Part shown: positions 17,071-25,559 of the stretch, in pieces
Layout: each line of letters begins with the position of its first letter
How positions within the stretch are numbered: position 1 is the stretch's first letter
Source: GCA-003244245 sp052390115
GTDB lineage: Bacteria; Actinomycetota; Actinomycetes; Mycobacteriales; Pseudonocardiaceae
Direction: 5' to 3'
Length of the DNA: 64,000 nucleotides
NCBI GenBank assembly: GCA_052390115.1
Contig: JBQTHE010000007.1
Coordinates: 55,122 to 119,121, forward strand
Translations under genes and position numbers: made by a program
Notes under the pieces: generated by a model
Seen by the model: only the letters and a program-made list of their open reading frames with translations
Databases searched by the model: none
What the model was told of the DNA's origin: nothing

Positions 17071-17149
17071 GGTTGGTTCAGGCAGCTTGGCGGGTGGTGG
17101 TCGCGCTGGCGGTGGGGATGGGGGTGGTTCGGGTAGGCAGAAGATCGGG
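17071..17149. repeat. Copy of the 3' tail of the DUF222-HNH gene
   Basis: About 78 bp here match 18986-19062 with only a few changes. On the minus strand both encode the Pro-rich tail FCLPEPPPSPPPARPPPA of the DUF222-HNH protein. Here the tail stands alone, joined to a sigma-factor fragment on one side and a binding-protein fragment on the other, so it marks an old rearrangement. Confidence 0.85.
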
Positions 17150-17152
17150 CGC

Positions 17153-17304
17153 TGGGCGACGGTGGCAGGTTGAGCCAACGCAGCAGCGATCTCGTTGCAC
17201 CCGAGACCGCCGGCGGTGCGCAGGGTCACCACCACCTGCGAGGTCAGCGGCAGCTTGGGATGGCAGCACAGCAGCATGAGCGCGAGCTCGTCATCGCCGG
17301 CCAC
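17153..17304 (-). pseudogene. Fragment of ECF RNA polymerase sigma factor
   Basis: About 45 codons read DDELALMLLCCHPKLPLTSQ, then VVVTLRTAGGLGCNEIAAAL and ATVAQR. This is the region-4 start of the large actinobacterial ECF group whose members read LxLxFxCCHPALxxxxQVALTLRxVxGLxxxEIAxAFLVPExTVAQR. It is cut at both ends; its downstream side runs straight into the HNH-tail copy. Confidence 0.75.
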
Positions 17305-17357
17305 GGCTACCGGTGATCAGCGCCCGGGGACGCCCTCGTCCGGGTCGGAGGGTCGCC

Positions 17358-17707
17358 GCACCGCAGCCAACGTGTACATCGGCGAGAACCAGGTGCGAGT
17401 CTACGGCGGGCTTTCCATGAGCAACACGGTGCTCACGACGCTCGGTCTGACCAACGTGTTCGCCGACGTGAACAAGCGGGTCACCGAGGTGAGCACCGAA
17501 GAGCCGCTCGGCCGCAACCCCGGCGTCATTCTGCTCACCTACGGCGGCTCCGAGACCAGCATCAAGAACGGTGCCGACGCCGAGCAAGCGCAGCGCGGCA
17601 TGACCCGCTCTACCAGCTCAGCGCTCAACTTCACCTACCTGGTCGGCGGGCCACTCGCCGTCGACGGCCCCGAAACCAACGCCCAAGGCCGCGCCGCGCT
17701 GAACTAA
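17358..17707 (+). pseudogene. C-terminal half of iron-siderophore-type ABC binding protein
   Basis: The frame reads VYIGENQVRVYGGLSMSNTV, LGLTNVFADVNKRVTEVSTE and GVILLTYGG, the second lobe of a FecB/TroA-like periplasmic binding protein. The end LVGGPLAVDGPE is also typical. The first lobe and any lipobox are missing, and the part before 17358 belongs to other fragments. It is a 5'-truncated relic. Confidence 0.75.
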
Positions 17708-17734
17708 GGGCGTGCCTCCTCCAGCCCTCCTGTT

Positions 17735-17794
17735 CCCGAGCTCAACAGCAGAGCTGTGCACGGTCAGCCGGACAGCTCTGGCGTTGAGTTCGGG
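17735..17794. terminator. Long imperfect hairpin after the siderophore-binding relic
   Basis: CCCGAGCTCAACAGCAGAGC (from 17735) pairs, with few mismatches, with the complement ending GTTGAGTTCGGG at 17794; the inner arms AGAGCTGT and ACAGCTCT are perfect and enclose a 14-base loop. It follows the relic stop by 28 bp and can end transcription from either side. Confidence 0.6.
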
Positions 17795-17851
17795 AGGCTG
17801 AGTGCACTCAGGGACGTGCTGCTCAAGGTCAGCGCATGGTTCGTGTTACGT

Positions 17852-18316
17852 CTACAGCGTATTTTCGCCACTCGCCGCGCCGTTGCCGCAGTGTGGTCGG
17901 GTCCGTGGACATCGCCTGAGGTCGGCGTGGAACGCCCGTGCGGAGGTGTAAGCGGCACGGAAACCGTCCCGGCAGTCCCGTAGCAGGCTGACAGCACCCC
18001 GTAGCCGTTGTGCCGAGCTGGTGTCGGTATCCACGCGACGAAGCCGGGTGCGATCGTAGTGGTGCGCAGGAGCGCTGAGCAGGTCGGTGAGCGTCAGCAG
18101 CGCACCGCTGATCTGGGTAACGAGGCCGCCGAGCGCGATCAGCTCTTCCCGGCTCAGTACGGTCTTCGGCAGCGTCCGGTTAACTCGGTGGAAGGCGTCG
18201 ACGACGCGATCGAGTTGCTCAACCGGATCGCTGCTTGCGACCGGCAACGACACCGATACTGCGGCGCGCCGCCGGTGATTCAACCCGGTGGTCATGACTT
18301 GGATCGCCGTGGACAT
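17852..18316 (-). CDS. Unknown 154-residue protein
   Basis: The frame from ATG 18316 reads MSTAIQVMTTGLNHRRRAAV at its start and has a helical middle (PVEQLDRVVDAFHRVNRTLP, SREELIALGGLVTQISGALL) and a C-terminal RLRGAVSLLRDCRDGFRAAY. It is soluble, helix-rich and without motifs known to me. Codon use looks coding (GC in third positions), unlike the surrounding relics, so it may be a live gene. No strong ribosome site is visible, so the start could be the ATG at 18295. Confidence 0.55.
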   Translation of the reverse strand: MSTAIQVMTTGLNHRRRAAVSVSLPVASSDPVEQLDRVVDAFHRVNRTLPKTVLSREELIALGGLVTQISGALLTLTDLLSAPAHHYDRTRLRRVDTDTSSAQRLRGAVSLLRDCRDGFRAAYTSARAFHADLRRCPRTRPHCGNGAASGENTL

Positions 18317-18634
18317 GGTAGCTGCGGAGCCACGGGACGAAAATCCGCGTGTAGCGCGGTCAACGGGTGCATCAGTTGCACAACTCCTCCGAACCGGACC
18401 GCCTCCACCCATCGACCCCAGATCTGTTGGCCCTCCAATCGCACGGTGCGACTGGTCTCAGGACCTCGACTGCGGACTTTCACACCATACATCACGTTTT
18501 CACAACATTTTGACAACGGAAAGCAAACACCATGCAACCTGATCGCACAGACAGTGGTCGGCGTCGCGGCGGGCCGACAGCGGCTTGATCAGGGGCGGCG
18601 GATCAGCATGGATCGGCCTGGGTAGCTCCGACGC

Positions 18635-18750
18635 GATGCTGAGGCGGCCCAAAGCCCGCATACAACCCGCTGCCTGCGAGCAATTGCGCGTGCGTGCCGC
18701 GCTCCACGACGTTCCCGTGCCCAAGCCGCTGGAGAACCGACACGTCCAGC
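18635..18750 (-). pseudogene. 3' fragment of ABC exporter ATPase
   Basis: About 35 codons read GHGNVVERGTHAQLLAGSGLYAGF. This matches the end of type I ABC exporters (the IVVLxxGRVVERGTHAELLAxxGLYAxLW block). No Walker or signature motif remains. The stretch 18317-18634 shows no other gene that I can support. Confidence 0.6.
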
Positions 18751-18908
18751 GATCTTCAGCGCAGACCGAAGTAGCGCTACCTCGTTCCCGAGCGCTTCCC
18801 ATTCGCGGGTGACCTGGCGGGAACGGGATTCGTCGTGGCCGCCCGAGCATCTACGCACAGCTGTTCGAGCTGCTGTCGCGGCCGGCGGGTTGGACGGCCT
18901 GAGGCTGC

Positions 18909-18978
18909 TGAGATATCCGCCCCTTTCTACCGGGCGGGCTGGGTCGGCTGACGCCCGGCGCTCCAGGTGGATATCTCA
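18909..18978. repeat. Inverted repeat at end of HNH gene
   Basis: TGAGATATCC (18909-18918) and GGATATCTCA (18969-18978) are perfect complements 50 bp apart. The right arm covers the stop codon of the HNH gene piece (minus strand). It may be the terminator stem of that gene or a relic of an insertion. Confidence 0.5.
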
Positions 18979-19632
18979 GAATGGCGGTTGGTCAGGCAGC
19001 CTGGCGGGTGGTGGTCGCGCTGGCGGTGGGGATGGGGGTGGTTCGGGTAGGCAGAAGATCGGTGCGTTCCACGTCATCGGGATACCTGGCGGGTCGGGGT
19101 CGACGTCGCGGGCTAGTGGCTGGGGCAGGTCGGGGGTGATCGGTTCGCCACGGGTGCGGTAGGTCTGCCCGAGGGGGCTGGTCCAGACGAAGTGGCCAGC
19201 CTGGGGTTGCTTGAGGGTCCAGCCACCCTGGTGCTTCATCGTGTGGTGGCGCCCGCAGTTGGGGCCACTGTTGGTGGTGACGGTTGGCCCGCCATGGGCG
19301 TGATCGCGGGTGTGATCCAGATCGCTGGTGGCGGCGCGGCGCCGGCAGCCGACGCCGACGCAGTGCCGATCCCGCATCTGGACCTGCCGGCGCAACGCGG
19401 CGTGGGCGAAGCGCCGGTGCGGGTGCTGGGCCAACGCGGCGCGGGCCTGCCCGCGGTGCCGCCAGCTGCCGGAGATGCCGTGCAGGACCCGGGCCCACTG
19501 AGGGTGCTCGGCCGCCAGCACGGGAAACTGGTCGAGCATCGACACCGGGAGGACGATCTCCACGATTCCCCCGATGCGGTCATCGCGAGCACCGGGCCGA
19601 GTGGGGCGGCGGCGGGTGAGATCAGTCAGCCG
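18976..19632 (-). pseudogene. DUF222-HNH endonuclease, 3' half (split by the integrated element)
   Basis: This is the C-terminal part of a DUF222/HNH protein. It reads RLTDLTRRRPTRPGARDD, IVEIVLPVSMLDQFPVLAAE, and the HNH core DLDHTRDHAHGGPT, GPNCGRHHTMKH, ending in a Pro-rich tail. The 5' half lies at 31240-32360 on the same strand. If the two are joined at the shared CG, the frame runs GEVK-RLTDLT without a break, so the gene was intact before insertion. The ATG seen inside the element end (VYEKRLTD) is created by the insertion and is not a natural start. Confidence 0.9.
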
Positions 19633-19644
19633 TTTTTCGTACAC
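19623..19644. other. attL of the integrated element
   Basis: The host arm CAGTCAGC (19623-19630) is followed by the shared core CG (19631-19632) and the element arm TTTTTCGTACAC (19633-19644). The element arm is the inverse of the arm at the other end (GTGTACGAAAAG), as expected for the two halves of a serine-integrase attP. The recombinase ATG is only 9 bp inside. Confidence 0.85.
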
Positions 19645-19652
19645 TCCTTGGC

Positions 19653-21140
19653 ATGAGCGAAACACGGCCGACCAGGCGGCCACGGCGAAACGGTGCGGGT
19701 CAGAGCGTAGGGGGGTCGCGGCGGGAGTGGGCGGGTCAGCCAGCGGCGATCTACTGCCGGATGTCGCATGTGAAGGATGAGGACCAGACCGGGGTGGACC
19801 GGCAGGAGCGGATCTGCCGTCAGGTCGCCGAGCGGCTGGGTGTGGTGATCGCCGGGGATGCGGTGTTTGTGGATAACAACCGCTCGGCGTGGCAGCGCCA
19901 ACGGCACCGTCCCGGCTGGGACGCGCTGCTGGAGGCGATTCGGGCGGGACGGGTCGCGCATGTGCTCGTGTATCACCCGGACCGGTTGATGCGCCAACCC
20001 CGGGATCTGGAAGAGCTGTTATCGATCTGCGATAACCAGCAGGTGACCTTACATGGGGAGGCCAACCAGCGGGATCTGTCCGACCCGGATGACCGGTTCT
20101 TCCTGCGGATCGAGGTGGCGCACGCCTGCCGCTCGTCCGACGACACCTCCCGGCGGTTGCGCGCGGCGCTGGCGGATCGAGCGCGGGACGGGGTGCCGCA
20201 TTCGGGACCGCGGCCGTTTGGCTACACCGCCGACCGGATGCACCTCGTGGAGAACGAAGCGGAGATCGTTCGGGAGTTGTTTCGCCGGGTGGTGCAGGGT
20301 GAGTCGGTGACCGGGCTGGCCCGGGAGCTCAACCAGCGGGGCATTCGCACGACCATGGGCAATACGTGGGCGGTAGCGCGGGTGCGTGAGTTGTTGAGGT
20401 CCCCGCGGGTGGCGGGTATGCAGGTCTACCACGGTGAGCTGATGGGCGCTGGCACGTGGCCGGCGATCGTGCCGCAAGGCTTGTGGGAGGAGGCTCAGGA
20501 GCGGTTGAAGTTCCGCGCCACACAGCTGCCACCGCGTACCGGGGGCTACTACTTGCTGCGGGGGGTGGTGTTCTGCGCTCGGTGCGGTACCCGCATGGTC
20601 GGCGCGGCGCAGTCTGGGCGCCGGTCGTATGTGTGCTCGCGGACGTCGCGGGTCGATGACCTGAAGTGCACGCGGAAGTTCCAGGCCGCCGCGCTGGAAT
20701 CGTTCGTCACCGAGGCCGCGATTCGGCTGTTGGAGACGCTGGATGTGTCCGGCGCGCCGAGTACGGCCACGCTGACCAGCCCGGCTGATGACGAAGCCGT
20801 CAGCAAGGACCTGGAGGAGTTGGCGGAACTGCGGGAGATGTGGGATGCCCGGGAGATGACCACCAAGGAGTACCGGGAGATGCGCCGCACCGTGGAGGCG
20901 CGGATCAAGAAGGCGCGGGCGCGTACCGTGATCCGGCCCGCCGTCGAGGTCCTAGACGGGATGGTCGGCCCGGATGCCGCACCAGCCTGGAAGGCCCGCT
21001 ACGACGCGGGAGACTTCGACCGGCTCAACGCCATTCTGCGGTTCTTGTTCGCGGCGGTGCGCATCGGTGAGTCCACGGCCAGGCCGTTTCGGCTCGACTT
21101 CGACCGCGTCAGCATCGAACGCAACGAGCTACATGCCTAA
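19653..21140 (+). CDS. Large serine recombinase (integrase)
   Basis: The 495-residue product has the resolvase domain with the catalytic Ser in IYCRMSH (Ser38) and the second motif LVYHPDRLMRQPRDLEEL. Next come a recombinase domain (GPRPFGYTAD, VTGLARELNQRGIRTTMGNT, LLRSPRVAGMQVY), a zinc ribbon (CARCGTRM, then YVCSR and C) and a coiled-coil-like C-terminal part (residues about 380-425). This is the layout of phage-type integrases that recombine short attP/attB sites without high-energy bonds. The frame starts at ATG 19653, 9 bp from the attL arm, without a clear ribosome site. The promoter may therefore lie across attP and be active only in the circle. Its 3' end is duplicated at 24899-25016. 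Confidence 0.95.
   Translation: MSETRPTRRPRRNGAGQSVGGSRREWAGQPAAIYCRMSHVKDEDQTGVDRQERICRQVAERLGVVIAGDAVFVDNNRSAWQRQRHRPGWDALLEAIRAGRVAHVLVYHPDRLMRQPRDLEELLSICDNQQVTLHGEANQRDLSDPDDRFFLRIEVAHACRSSDDTSRRLRAALADRARDGVPHSGPRPFGYTADRMHLVENEAEIVRELFRRVVQGESVTGLARELNQRGIRTTMGNTWAVARVRELLRSPRVAGMQVYHGELMGAGTWPAIVPQGLWEEAQERLKFRATQLPPRTGGYYLLRGVVFCARCGTRMVGAAQSGRRSYVCSRTSRVDDLKCTRKFQAAALESFVTEAAIRLLETLDVSGAPSTATLTSPADDEAVSKDLEELAELREMWDAREMTTKEYREMRRTVEARIKKARARTVIRPAVEVLDGMVGPDAAPAWKARYDAGDFDRLNAILRFLFAAVRIGESTARPFRLDFDRVSIERNELHA
21024..21140 (+). repeat. Recombinase 3' end, left copy of a direct repeat
   Basis: The last 115 bp of the recombinase gene recur at 24899-25016 with few substitutions and one lost base (the run CCGTTTCGG here is CCGTTCGG there). 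The two copies enclose the cargo genes. Confidence 0.9.
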
Positions 21141-21338
21141 CCGGTGCTTGGGCCGTGACTTCGGGCATGGTCGGGCAGCCCACGGATGGCATGCCTCATC
21201 GCCGCTGTTTGAAACTCGGAAAACAACGGCGAGAAGTCGGAGTAACCTGGCAACCTCGCTATTGTTCGACTCTATGAGCAGCACGCTTTGCTCGTGTGAC
21301 GGTAGAGTAAGCGAGTCATTCTGAGCTGGGATTTCAAG

Positions 21339-21656
21339 GTGGGCCTGCTGACCAACTACTCCAACCGATCCGACGTTCTTCATGTACTCGGAGTAGCCAT
21401 CCGTCAACTTGAACAAGCCAGCCGAGATGCGCCCAGCCGCAGTTCAGTCCGTAGCGTCCGCTCGCTCAACCGCAAGGGTCAGGGTGTGGGGTTTGCGGAG
21501 CGGCTAAGCGAGGACGATGTGCACACGATCGCTATGAGTTACGAAGCGGGTGAATTTCGACGCGACATAGCCGCCCGGTACAAGATCAGTGTGCGCAGTG
21601 TGGGCCGGTTGCTGCGGAAGTGGCGGACAGACAGAGAATTGGCGGAATACGAATAG
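21339..21656 (+). CDS. Small helix-turn-helix protein of the element
   Basis: The 105-residue product starts at GTG 21339. Its C-terminal half (LSEDDVHTIAMSYEAGEFRR, then DIAARYKISVRSVGRLLRKW) is a resolvase/Hin-type helix-turn-helix. The N-terminal half (LHVLGVAIRQLEQASRD) looks helical. There is no catalytic domain. It could be a regulator, a recombination directionality factor, or a relic of a recombinase DNA-binding end. It is the first gene after the recombinase on the same strand and has lower GC than the host. Confidence 0.7.
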   Translation: MGLLTNYSNRSDVLHVLGVAIRQLEQASRDAPSRSSVRSVRSLNRKGQGVGFAERLSEDDVHTIAMSYEAGEFRRDIAARYKISVRSVGRLLRKWRTDRELAEYE

Positions 21657-21707
21657 CTAGAGTACTGGCAGCTCGCGTCCCAAGCGAACGCATGGTACAG
21701 ACGCTGC

Positions 21708-21713
21708 TATAAT
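21708..21713 (+). promoter_or_regulatory. Candidate -10 box for a leaderless cargo gene
   Basis: A perfect TATAAT ends 9 bp before the ATG at 21723. At usual spacing transcription would start at or within 2-3 bases of the ATG, giving a leaderless message; there is indeed no ribosome-site sequence in the gap. No good -35 box is seen. Confidence 0.6.
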
Positions 21714-21722
21714 CCGCCAGCG

Positions 21723-23333
21723 ATGGACAGCGATCTTCTTGCCGAACTAGGTGCGCCACTCTTGGCGTATGTGCTCGCATCAGATGTTGCCCACATACAG
21801 GCGGTACTTGGCAGTGAAGCCGAAGCGTCTTGGACCGACGGCCAAGCGGCTGCACTTCAGCAAATTCGGGAACTAAGCGGCATGTATCGGAAACAAGAAC
21901 CGGCCGAGCTGCGTGGTATGACAATCACCGATATCTATGGACGGTTTCTACCGGACCGTGGCACCACAATAGCCAATACCCTTCGAAGTATGGCAGGCGG
22001 CGATATCACCACCTCTCCAATGATTGACGATCCCGTGGGCGCTCAACTTACAGTACTCGTCCGTGATAGTTATCCGCTCCTCTTATTGCCAAATGATTCC
22101 GGGCCCTTCTCCGGGGGCATAAGCCGGCTCCTGGTCAGCCTCTTCCATAATACACACAGCAAGGCGTTCGAGACCGCCGTGATGGCAGACGCAACACTCT
22201 CGCGGCTATTTCCCGGTGAGAGCGAAGCCACTGGCCGTACTGGATACTCCATGCGGAGTACCGGGCAGGGTAGTACTAATCAGCTCTCGATACTGGCCAC
22301 CCAGCTGTTGACTGCGGGATGCGAGTTGGCGTTGTTAGAATCGGCAACTCCATCCCTAGCCGAGTATGTCGCGGCAACTGGGAAAGCGCTTGGCATCACT
22401 CGGGATGCTGTCTCCGGCAAGCAAACTGAGGTGCCCGTGCGCGTCGGCTTGACGGGCGCACTTCTACCCATAGACACAAAGATCGACCTAGGTTGGGCGC
22501 AGCTCCGGCCCGCTGATGACCGGGACGAACACTTAGCGGCCCGCAGTGGTATCGAGGGAAGCGTACAAACAACGACGCCGTCCGGCGATACGGCGGTCAC
22601 TGCCAGGTATTCGGGCGATATCGTGATGGAAACATCGATCCCGTATAGCGTGGTAGTACGGGAGTTTGTACCCGGGCAACGTTGGCCGATCGATCATAGT
22701 GGCTGGAATCAGATCGAACGGAAACTTGAGAACATCCGTCTGGGCCTCTTGCTCGCTATCGATGAAAACCCACGCGCGTTAGTTTTGCCGACATGGTTCT
22801 CTATAATCGATCCTCTGGGAAACAGCAGTCATGGCTCACATGACCGGACGCGTACTTCGTTCGTACCTCGCGCCCTCGACACAGGAGCGGCTGCAAGTTG
22901 GAAGCAGTGGACTGCGCGCATTGCCGCAAGGCGGAAGCCAGGAATCGACGTTGCCATAAGGCGGGCGCTGCTCGCAGCTGCCGAGCGGCAGGCACCGGAA
23001 GATGTGCTCGTCGATGCGGTCATCGTATGGGAAAACCTCTTCGGCTCAAACCAGGACACCGCAATGCGCGTCACAGGGGCGCTGGCATGGTTGCTGTCTT
23101 CAGATGCAGCAAGGCGCGAACAGCAGTATCAGCGGTTGAAGAAGATATATGCACTTCGGAGCAAGATCGTGCATGGCGCTCACCAGATGACGACCCAGGA
23201 GATACAGACATACCCGCAAGAGGCGCTCGACGTCGCCCTCGAGGCGCTTCGGAGGATCTTTGAAGTGCGGCCGGATCTTATAGACTTAGGAGATAGCAAC
23301 GAGAGAAGCAACCGTATGCTTCTCGGTGGATAG
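21723..23333 (+). CDS. HEPN-motif protein, possible RNase effector (cargo gene)
   Basis: The 536-residue product is not a family I can name over its length. The last 100 residues look like an ApeA-like HEPN domain: DVLVDAVIVWENLFG, a helix pair, and YALRSKIVHGAHQM with the R479-x4-H484 motif that forms the RNase site of HEPN toxins and antiphage effectors. The N-terminal 350 residues hold LTVLVRDSYPLLLLPN and SIPYSVVVREFVPGQRWPID, and may sense or regulate. GC is visibly below the host average. It is convergent with an AlbA_2 protein gene, and both lie between the two recombinase-end repeats. HEPN assignment is good; an antiviral role is inference. Confidence 0.8.
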   Translation: MDSDLLAELGAPLLAYVLASDVAHIQAVLGSEAEASWTDGQAAALQQIRELSGMYRKQEPAELRGMTITDIYGRFLPDRGTTIANTLRSMAGGDITTSPMIDDPVGAQLTVLVRDSYPLLLLPNDSGPFSGGISRLLVSLFHNTHSKAFETAVMADATLSRLFPGESEATGRTGYSMRSTGQGSTNQLSILATQLLTAGCELALLESATPSLAEYVAATGKALGITRDAVSGKQTEVPVRVGLTGALLPIDTKIDLGWAQLRPADDRDEHLAARSGIEGSVQTTTPSGDTAVTARYSGDIVMETSIPYSVVVREFVPGQRWPIDHSGWNQIERKLENIRLGLLLAIDENPRALVLPTWFSIIDPLGNSSHGSHDRTRTSFVPRALDTGAAASWKQWTARIAARRKPGIDVAIRRALLAAAERQAPEDVLVDAVIVWENLFGSNQDTAMRVTGALAWLLSSDAARREQQYQRLKKIYALRSKIVHGAHQMTTQEIQTYPQEALDVALEALRRIFEVRPDLIDLGDSNERSNRMLLGG

Positions 23334-23467
23334 GCGCCACGAGCTAACAGGCGCAGTATTCCGCGAGCGACCTACTGATTTGCGGCCGATCAAACCACTG
23401 ACCGAGCGTTACCGCTTTCGAGCAACAATCAAGCGGTCGACCCACCAGCGACAAAGGTGGCGACAGA

Positions 23468-24745
23468 CTAGCCGCGTTCAATGAATCTCTTCTGCCAGTT
23501 CGAGATAACCTCTAGACTGATATCCAAGTTGTAGATTTCGAAGAGCTCCTGCGCCGCTTCAGCTGCCAGTTCTAGGTGTGATGCACGCAATTTATCCAAT
23601 GACAGTTGATATGCTCTGTCAAATTGATAGGCACCAGTTTTGTACTCTTCTCGGAGGACTCCGGGGCCGGACCGAAGTACGCGACCACCGAGCCCGCTAG
23701 CGCCGACCCGCAAGGCAAAGTTGCTAGCTTCGGCAATAAGTGGGGCGTAGCGACTAGCGAAGATGAACAGTTCGGTAAGCGTGTAGATTGACGATTCGTA
23801 GTCAATCGAGCCCACGTCCTGGTCGCTGTAATCTTCGTGAAGTTTGCTGCGCCAGGTGAACAAACCCGACCGGTAGACCCGGTGCGCCTCATGAAATCTA
23901 GCCCAGTGAGTTACGGACTCTATACCACGCTCGAATGCTCGGTCATACTCGCGATCAACGTGCGGGAGATCCCAGCCACGAATTGACACGACCGATTCAC
24001 GGCGAATATCTTTGAGTCTAGCATTGCTTGCAACACGATCATGCTCATATGTGGCCGGCATAAGATCAAGGAACCAATATGAGTCTTTTAGACTCTCTCT
24101 ATCATAAAAAGTATAGGCCGCTTCGATCTCATGGGCGTACGCTTCGGCGGGATCGATGATACGATTGGGTTCCGAAACGCCCATTAGCCGCCTGATTTGC
24201 TGCAACAGCGCACCGCCTCGTTTCTCGACAGCTAAATCAAGGAAGGCACGCATAGTCGCGCCAGATTCGATCGGCATGGAGCGGGCACCGTCAGTGCGCA
24301 CGTAAATTGATCCCGCCCGTAGAATCAGATTCTCAGCTTCATGCAGATCCTTTGTGCAGATGACTGGCTCTTCATCAAACTCATTTACGCGCAGCAACAA
24401 CAAGCTTATTTTGTCAATCTCGACCACGTGTACGGTTACTCTTGGTAGCACGGAACAGTAGTTCCCCGCGAATGTGGCAATCCGTGTTGGATCGAACGAT
24501 TCTGCTTGGTCTTCTGTAACACCAACCGGGACGAACCGTCCGCCAATCTGCTCGACGCCAACTAAAACGTAGCCGCCGTCCCGAGTGTTAGCAAACGCCA
24601 TTATCCATTTCAGCACCCCGCCCTTGTCAGCCTTATTCGGCCCAAAGGACATGGGAGCCTTGAAGTCAAGACTTCGTGACTCGGCTTGCCTGTCCAACAA
24701 CTGACGCGCAAGTTGCTCTAGTCCGCCATCGTTAGTCGAAATCAC
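23468..24745 (-). CDS. AlbA_2/Schlafen-like nucleic-acid-binding protein (cargo gene)
   Basis: The 425-residue product starts at GTG 24745 after GGGAG. Residues about 20-190 form an AlbA_2 (divergent AAA_4/Schlafen-box) domain: ESRSLDFKAPMSF, then KGGVLKWIMAFANTRDGGYV, LVGV, and RAGSIYVRTDGARSMPIE. The remaining 230 residues are of an unknown type with many aromatic residues (DSYWFLDLMPATYEHDR, YDRAFERGIESVTHWARFHE). AlbA_2 domains occur in regulators and in several defence proteins, where they bind or cut RNA/tRNA. GC is low compared with flanking genes, and the ISL3-like IS end lies 18 bp upstream of its start. Confidence 0.85.
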   Translation of the reverse strand: MISTNDGGLEQLARQLLDRQAESRSLDFKAPMSFGPNKADKGGVLKWIMAFANTRDGGYVLVGVEQIGGRFVPVGVTEDQAESFDPTRIATFAGNYCSVLPRVTVHVVEIDKISLLLLRVNEFDEEPVICTKDLHEAENLILRAGSIYVRTDGARSMPIESGATMRAFLDLAVEKRGGALLQQIRRLMGVSEPNRIIDPAEAYAHEIEAAYTFYDRESLKDSYWFLDLMPATYEHDRVASNARLKDIRRESVVSIRGWDLPHVDREYDRAFERGIESVTHWARFHEAHRVYRSGLFTWRSKLHEDYSDQDVGSIDYESSIYTLTELFIFASRYAPLIAEASNFALRVGASGLGGRVLRSGPGVLREEYKTGAYQFDRAYQLSLDKLRASHLELAAEAAQELFEIYNLDISLEVISNWQKRFIERG

Positions 24746-24762
24746 TTATGCTCCCTTCTTGG

Positions 24763-24811
24763 GCGCTACTGACGTTTCTGTGGGTACCTGTTCATGATCG
24801 ATAAGGACGCG
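24763..24811. repeat. Solo ISL3-type terminal inverted repeat
   Basis: About 48 bp starting GCGCTACTGACGTTTCTGTG match the right end of the ISL3-type remnant at 42364-42410 (reverse strand) with four differences. No transposase sequence accompanies it. It marks the right side of the cargo block, between the AlbA_2 gene and the duplicated recombinase end. Confidence 0.85.
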
Positions 24812-24898
24812 GTCACTGCCGATGGGCGGGGTGTGGTGTCGCATGCGGGTCGCGGTTGTTGGCGGATCTGGCTGCAGGGCCGACGATATCGCGGAAGC

Positions 24899-25016
24899 AC
24901 TTGAACGCTATTCTGCGGTTCTTGTTCGCGGCGGTGCGCATCGGCGAGTCCACGGCCGGGCCGTTCGGCTCGACTTCGACCGCGTCAGCATCGAACGCAA
25001 CGAGTTGCATTTCTAA
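24899..25016 (+). repeat. Duplicated recombinase 3' end, right copy
   Basis: This copy matches 21024-21140. It encodes AILRFLFAAVRIGESTA, then, after one lost base, RLDFDRVSIERNELHF and a stop. It is not part of any full gene here; the region 24812-24898 before it holds no gene I can support. Together with the left copy it brackets about 3.8 kb of cargo. Confidence 0.9.
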
Positions 25017-25052
25017 CCACCCACCGGAGACACCGCCTGCCGGGTGGGGTGG

Positions 25053-25439
25053 TTACCCCAGGCCGCGCGGGGTGGGCTTGTCGGCTGGTGTGCGGTCGTC
25101 GGCGAGCAAGTCGGCGAGGATGCGCGCGCTGGCCGGGTTGATCGTGCGTGGCATGCCATCGAGCACCCTGTGCAAGTTGCGTTCCCAGTCGTCGGGGTCC
25201 ACCCCGGGTGGGATCGTCCCGGGCGGGGGCGGGCACGCATCGTCGGTGGGTGCGCGGGGTGCTGGGCAGTGTGGGTGTGAGCAGATCTCGGCGTGGACGG
25301 GCGGTTGGGAGGGTTGGTGTGGGGTGGCATGGGCGTGGGGCGGGTCGGCGGGTGTGGCGGGGTTGTGCTGCCGGTGGGTCCGGGTTGGGCTGTGCAAGGT
25401 GGTGGGTTGTGCCACGGGCTGGTTATCGGGCGTGGTCAC
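25053..25439 (-). CDS. Unknown Pro/His-rich small protein of the element
   Basis: The 128-residue frame starts at GTG 25439, with AAGGGG upstream. The first 60 residues are low-complexity (Pro, Thr, His), and a Cys/His cluster (CSHPHCPAP) follows. The C-terminal 50 residues look folded: IPPGVDPDDWERNLHRVLDG, then TINPASARILADLLADD. I do not recognise the family. Position next to the translocase genes suggests an element accessory protein. Confidence 0.55.
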   Translation of the reverse strand: MTTPDNQPVAQPTTLHSPTRTHRQHNPATPADPPHAHATPHQPSQPPVHAEICSHPHCPAPRAPTDDACPPPPGTIPPGVDPDDWERNLHRVLDGMPRTINPASARILADLLADDRTPADKPTPRGLG

Positions 25440-25559
25440 TCGGTGGCCCCTTCTGATCACTGTACGTGGTCAGGCGTGGGTGTGCGGGGTCATCGCGGAA
25501 TGCATGGTGTGATGGGGTTCGGGCCGGGGAACCGGGTTGGGACGCGGCGGGTTTGTGGA

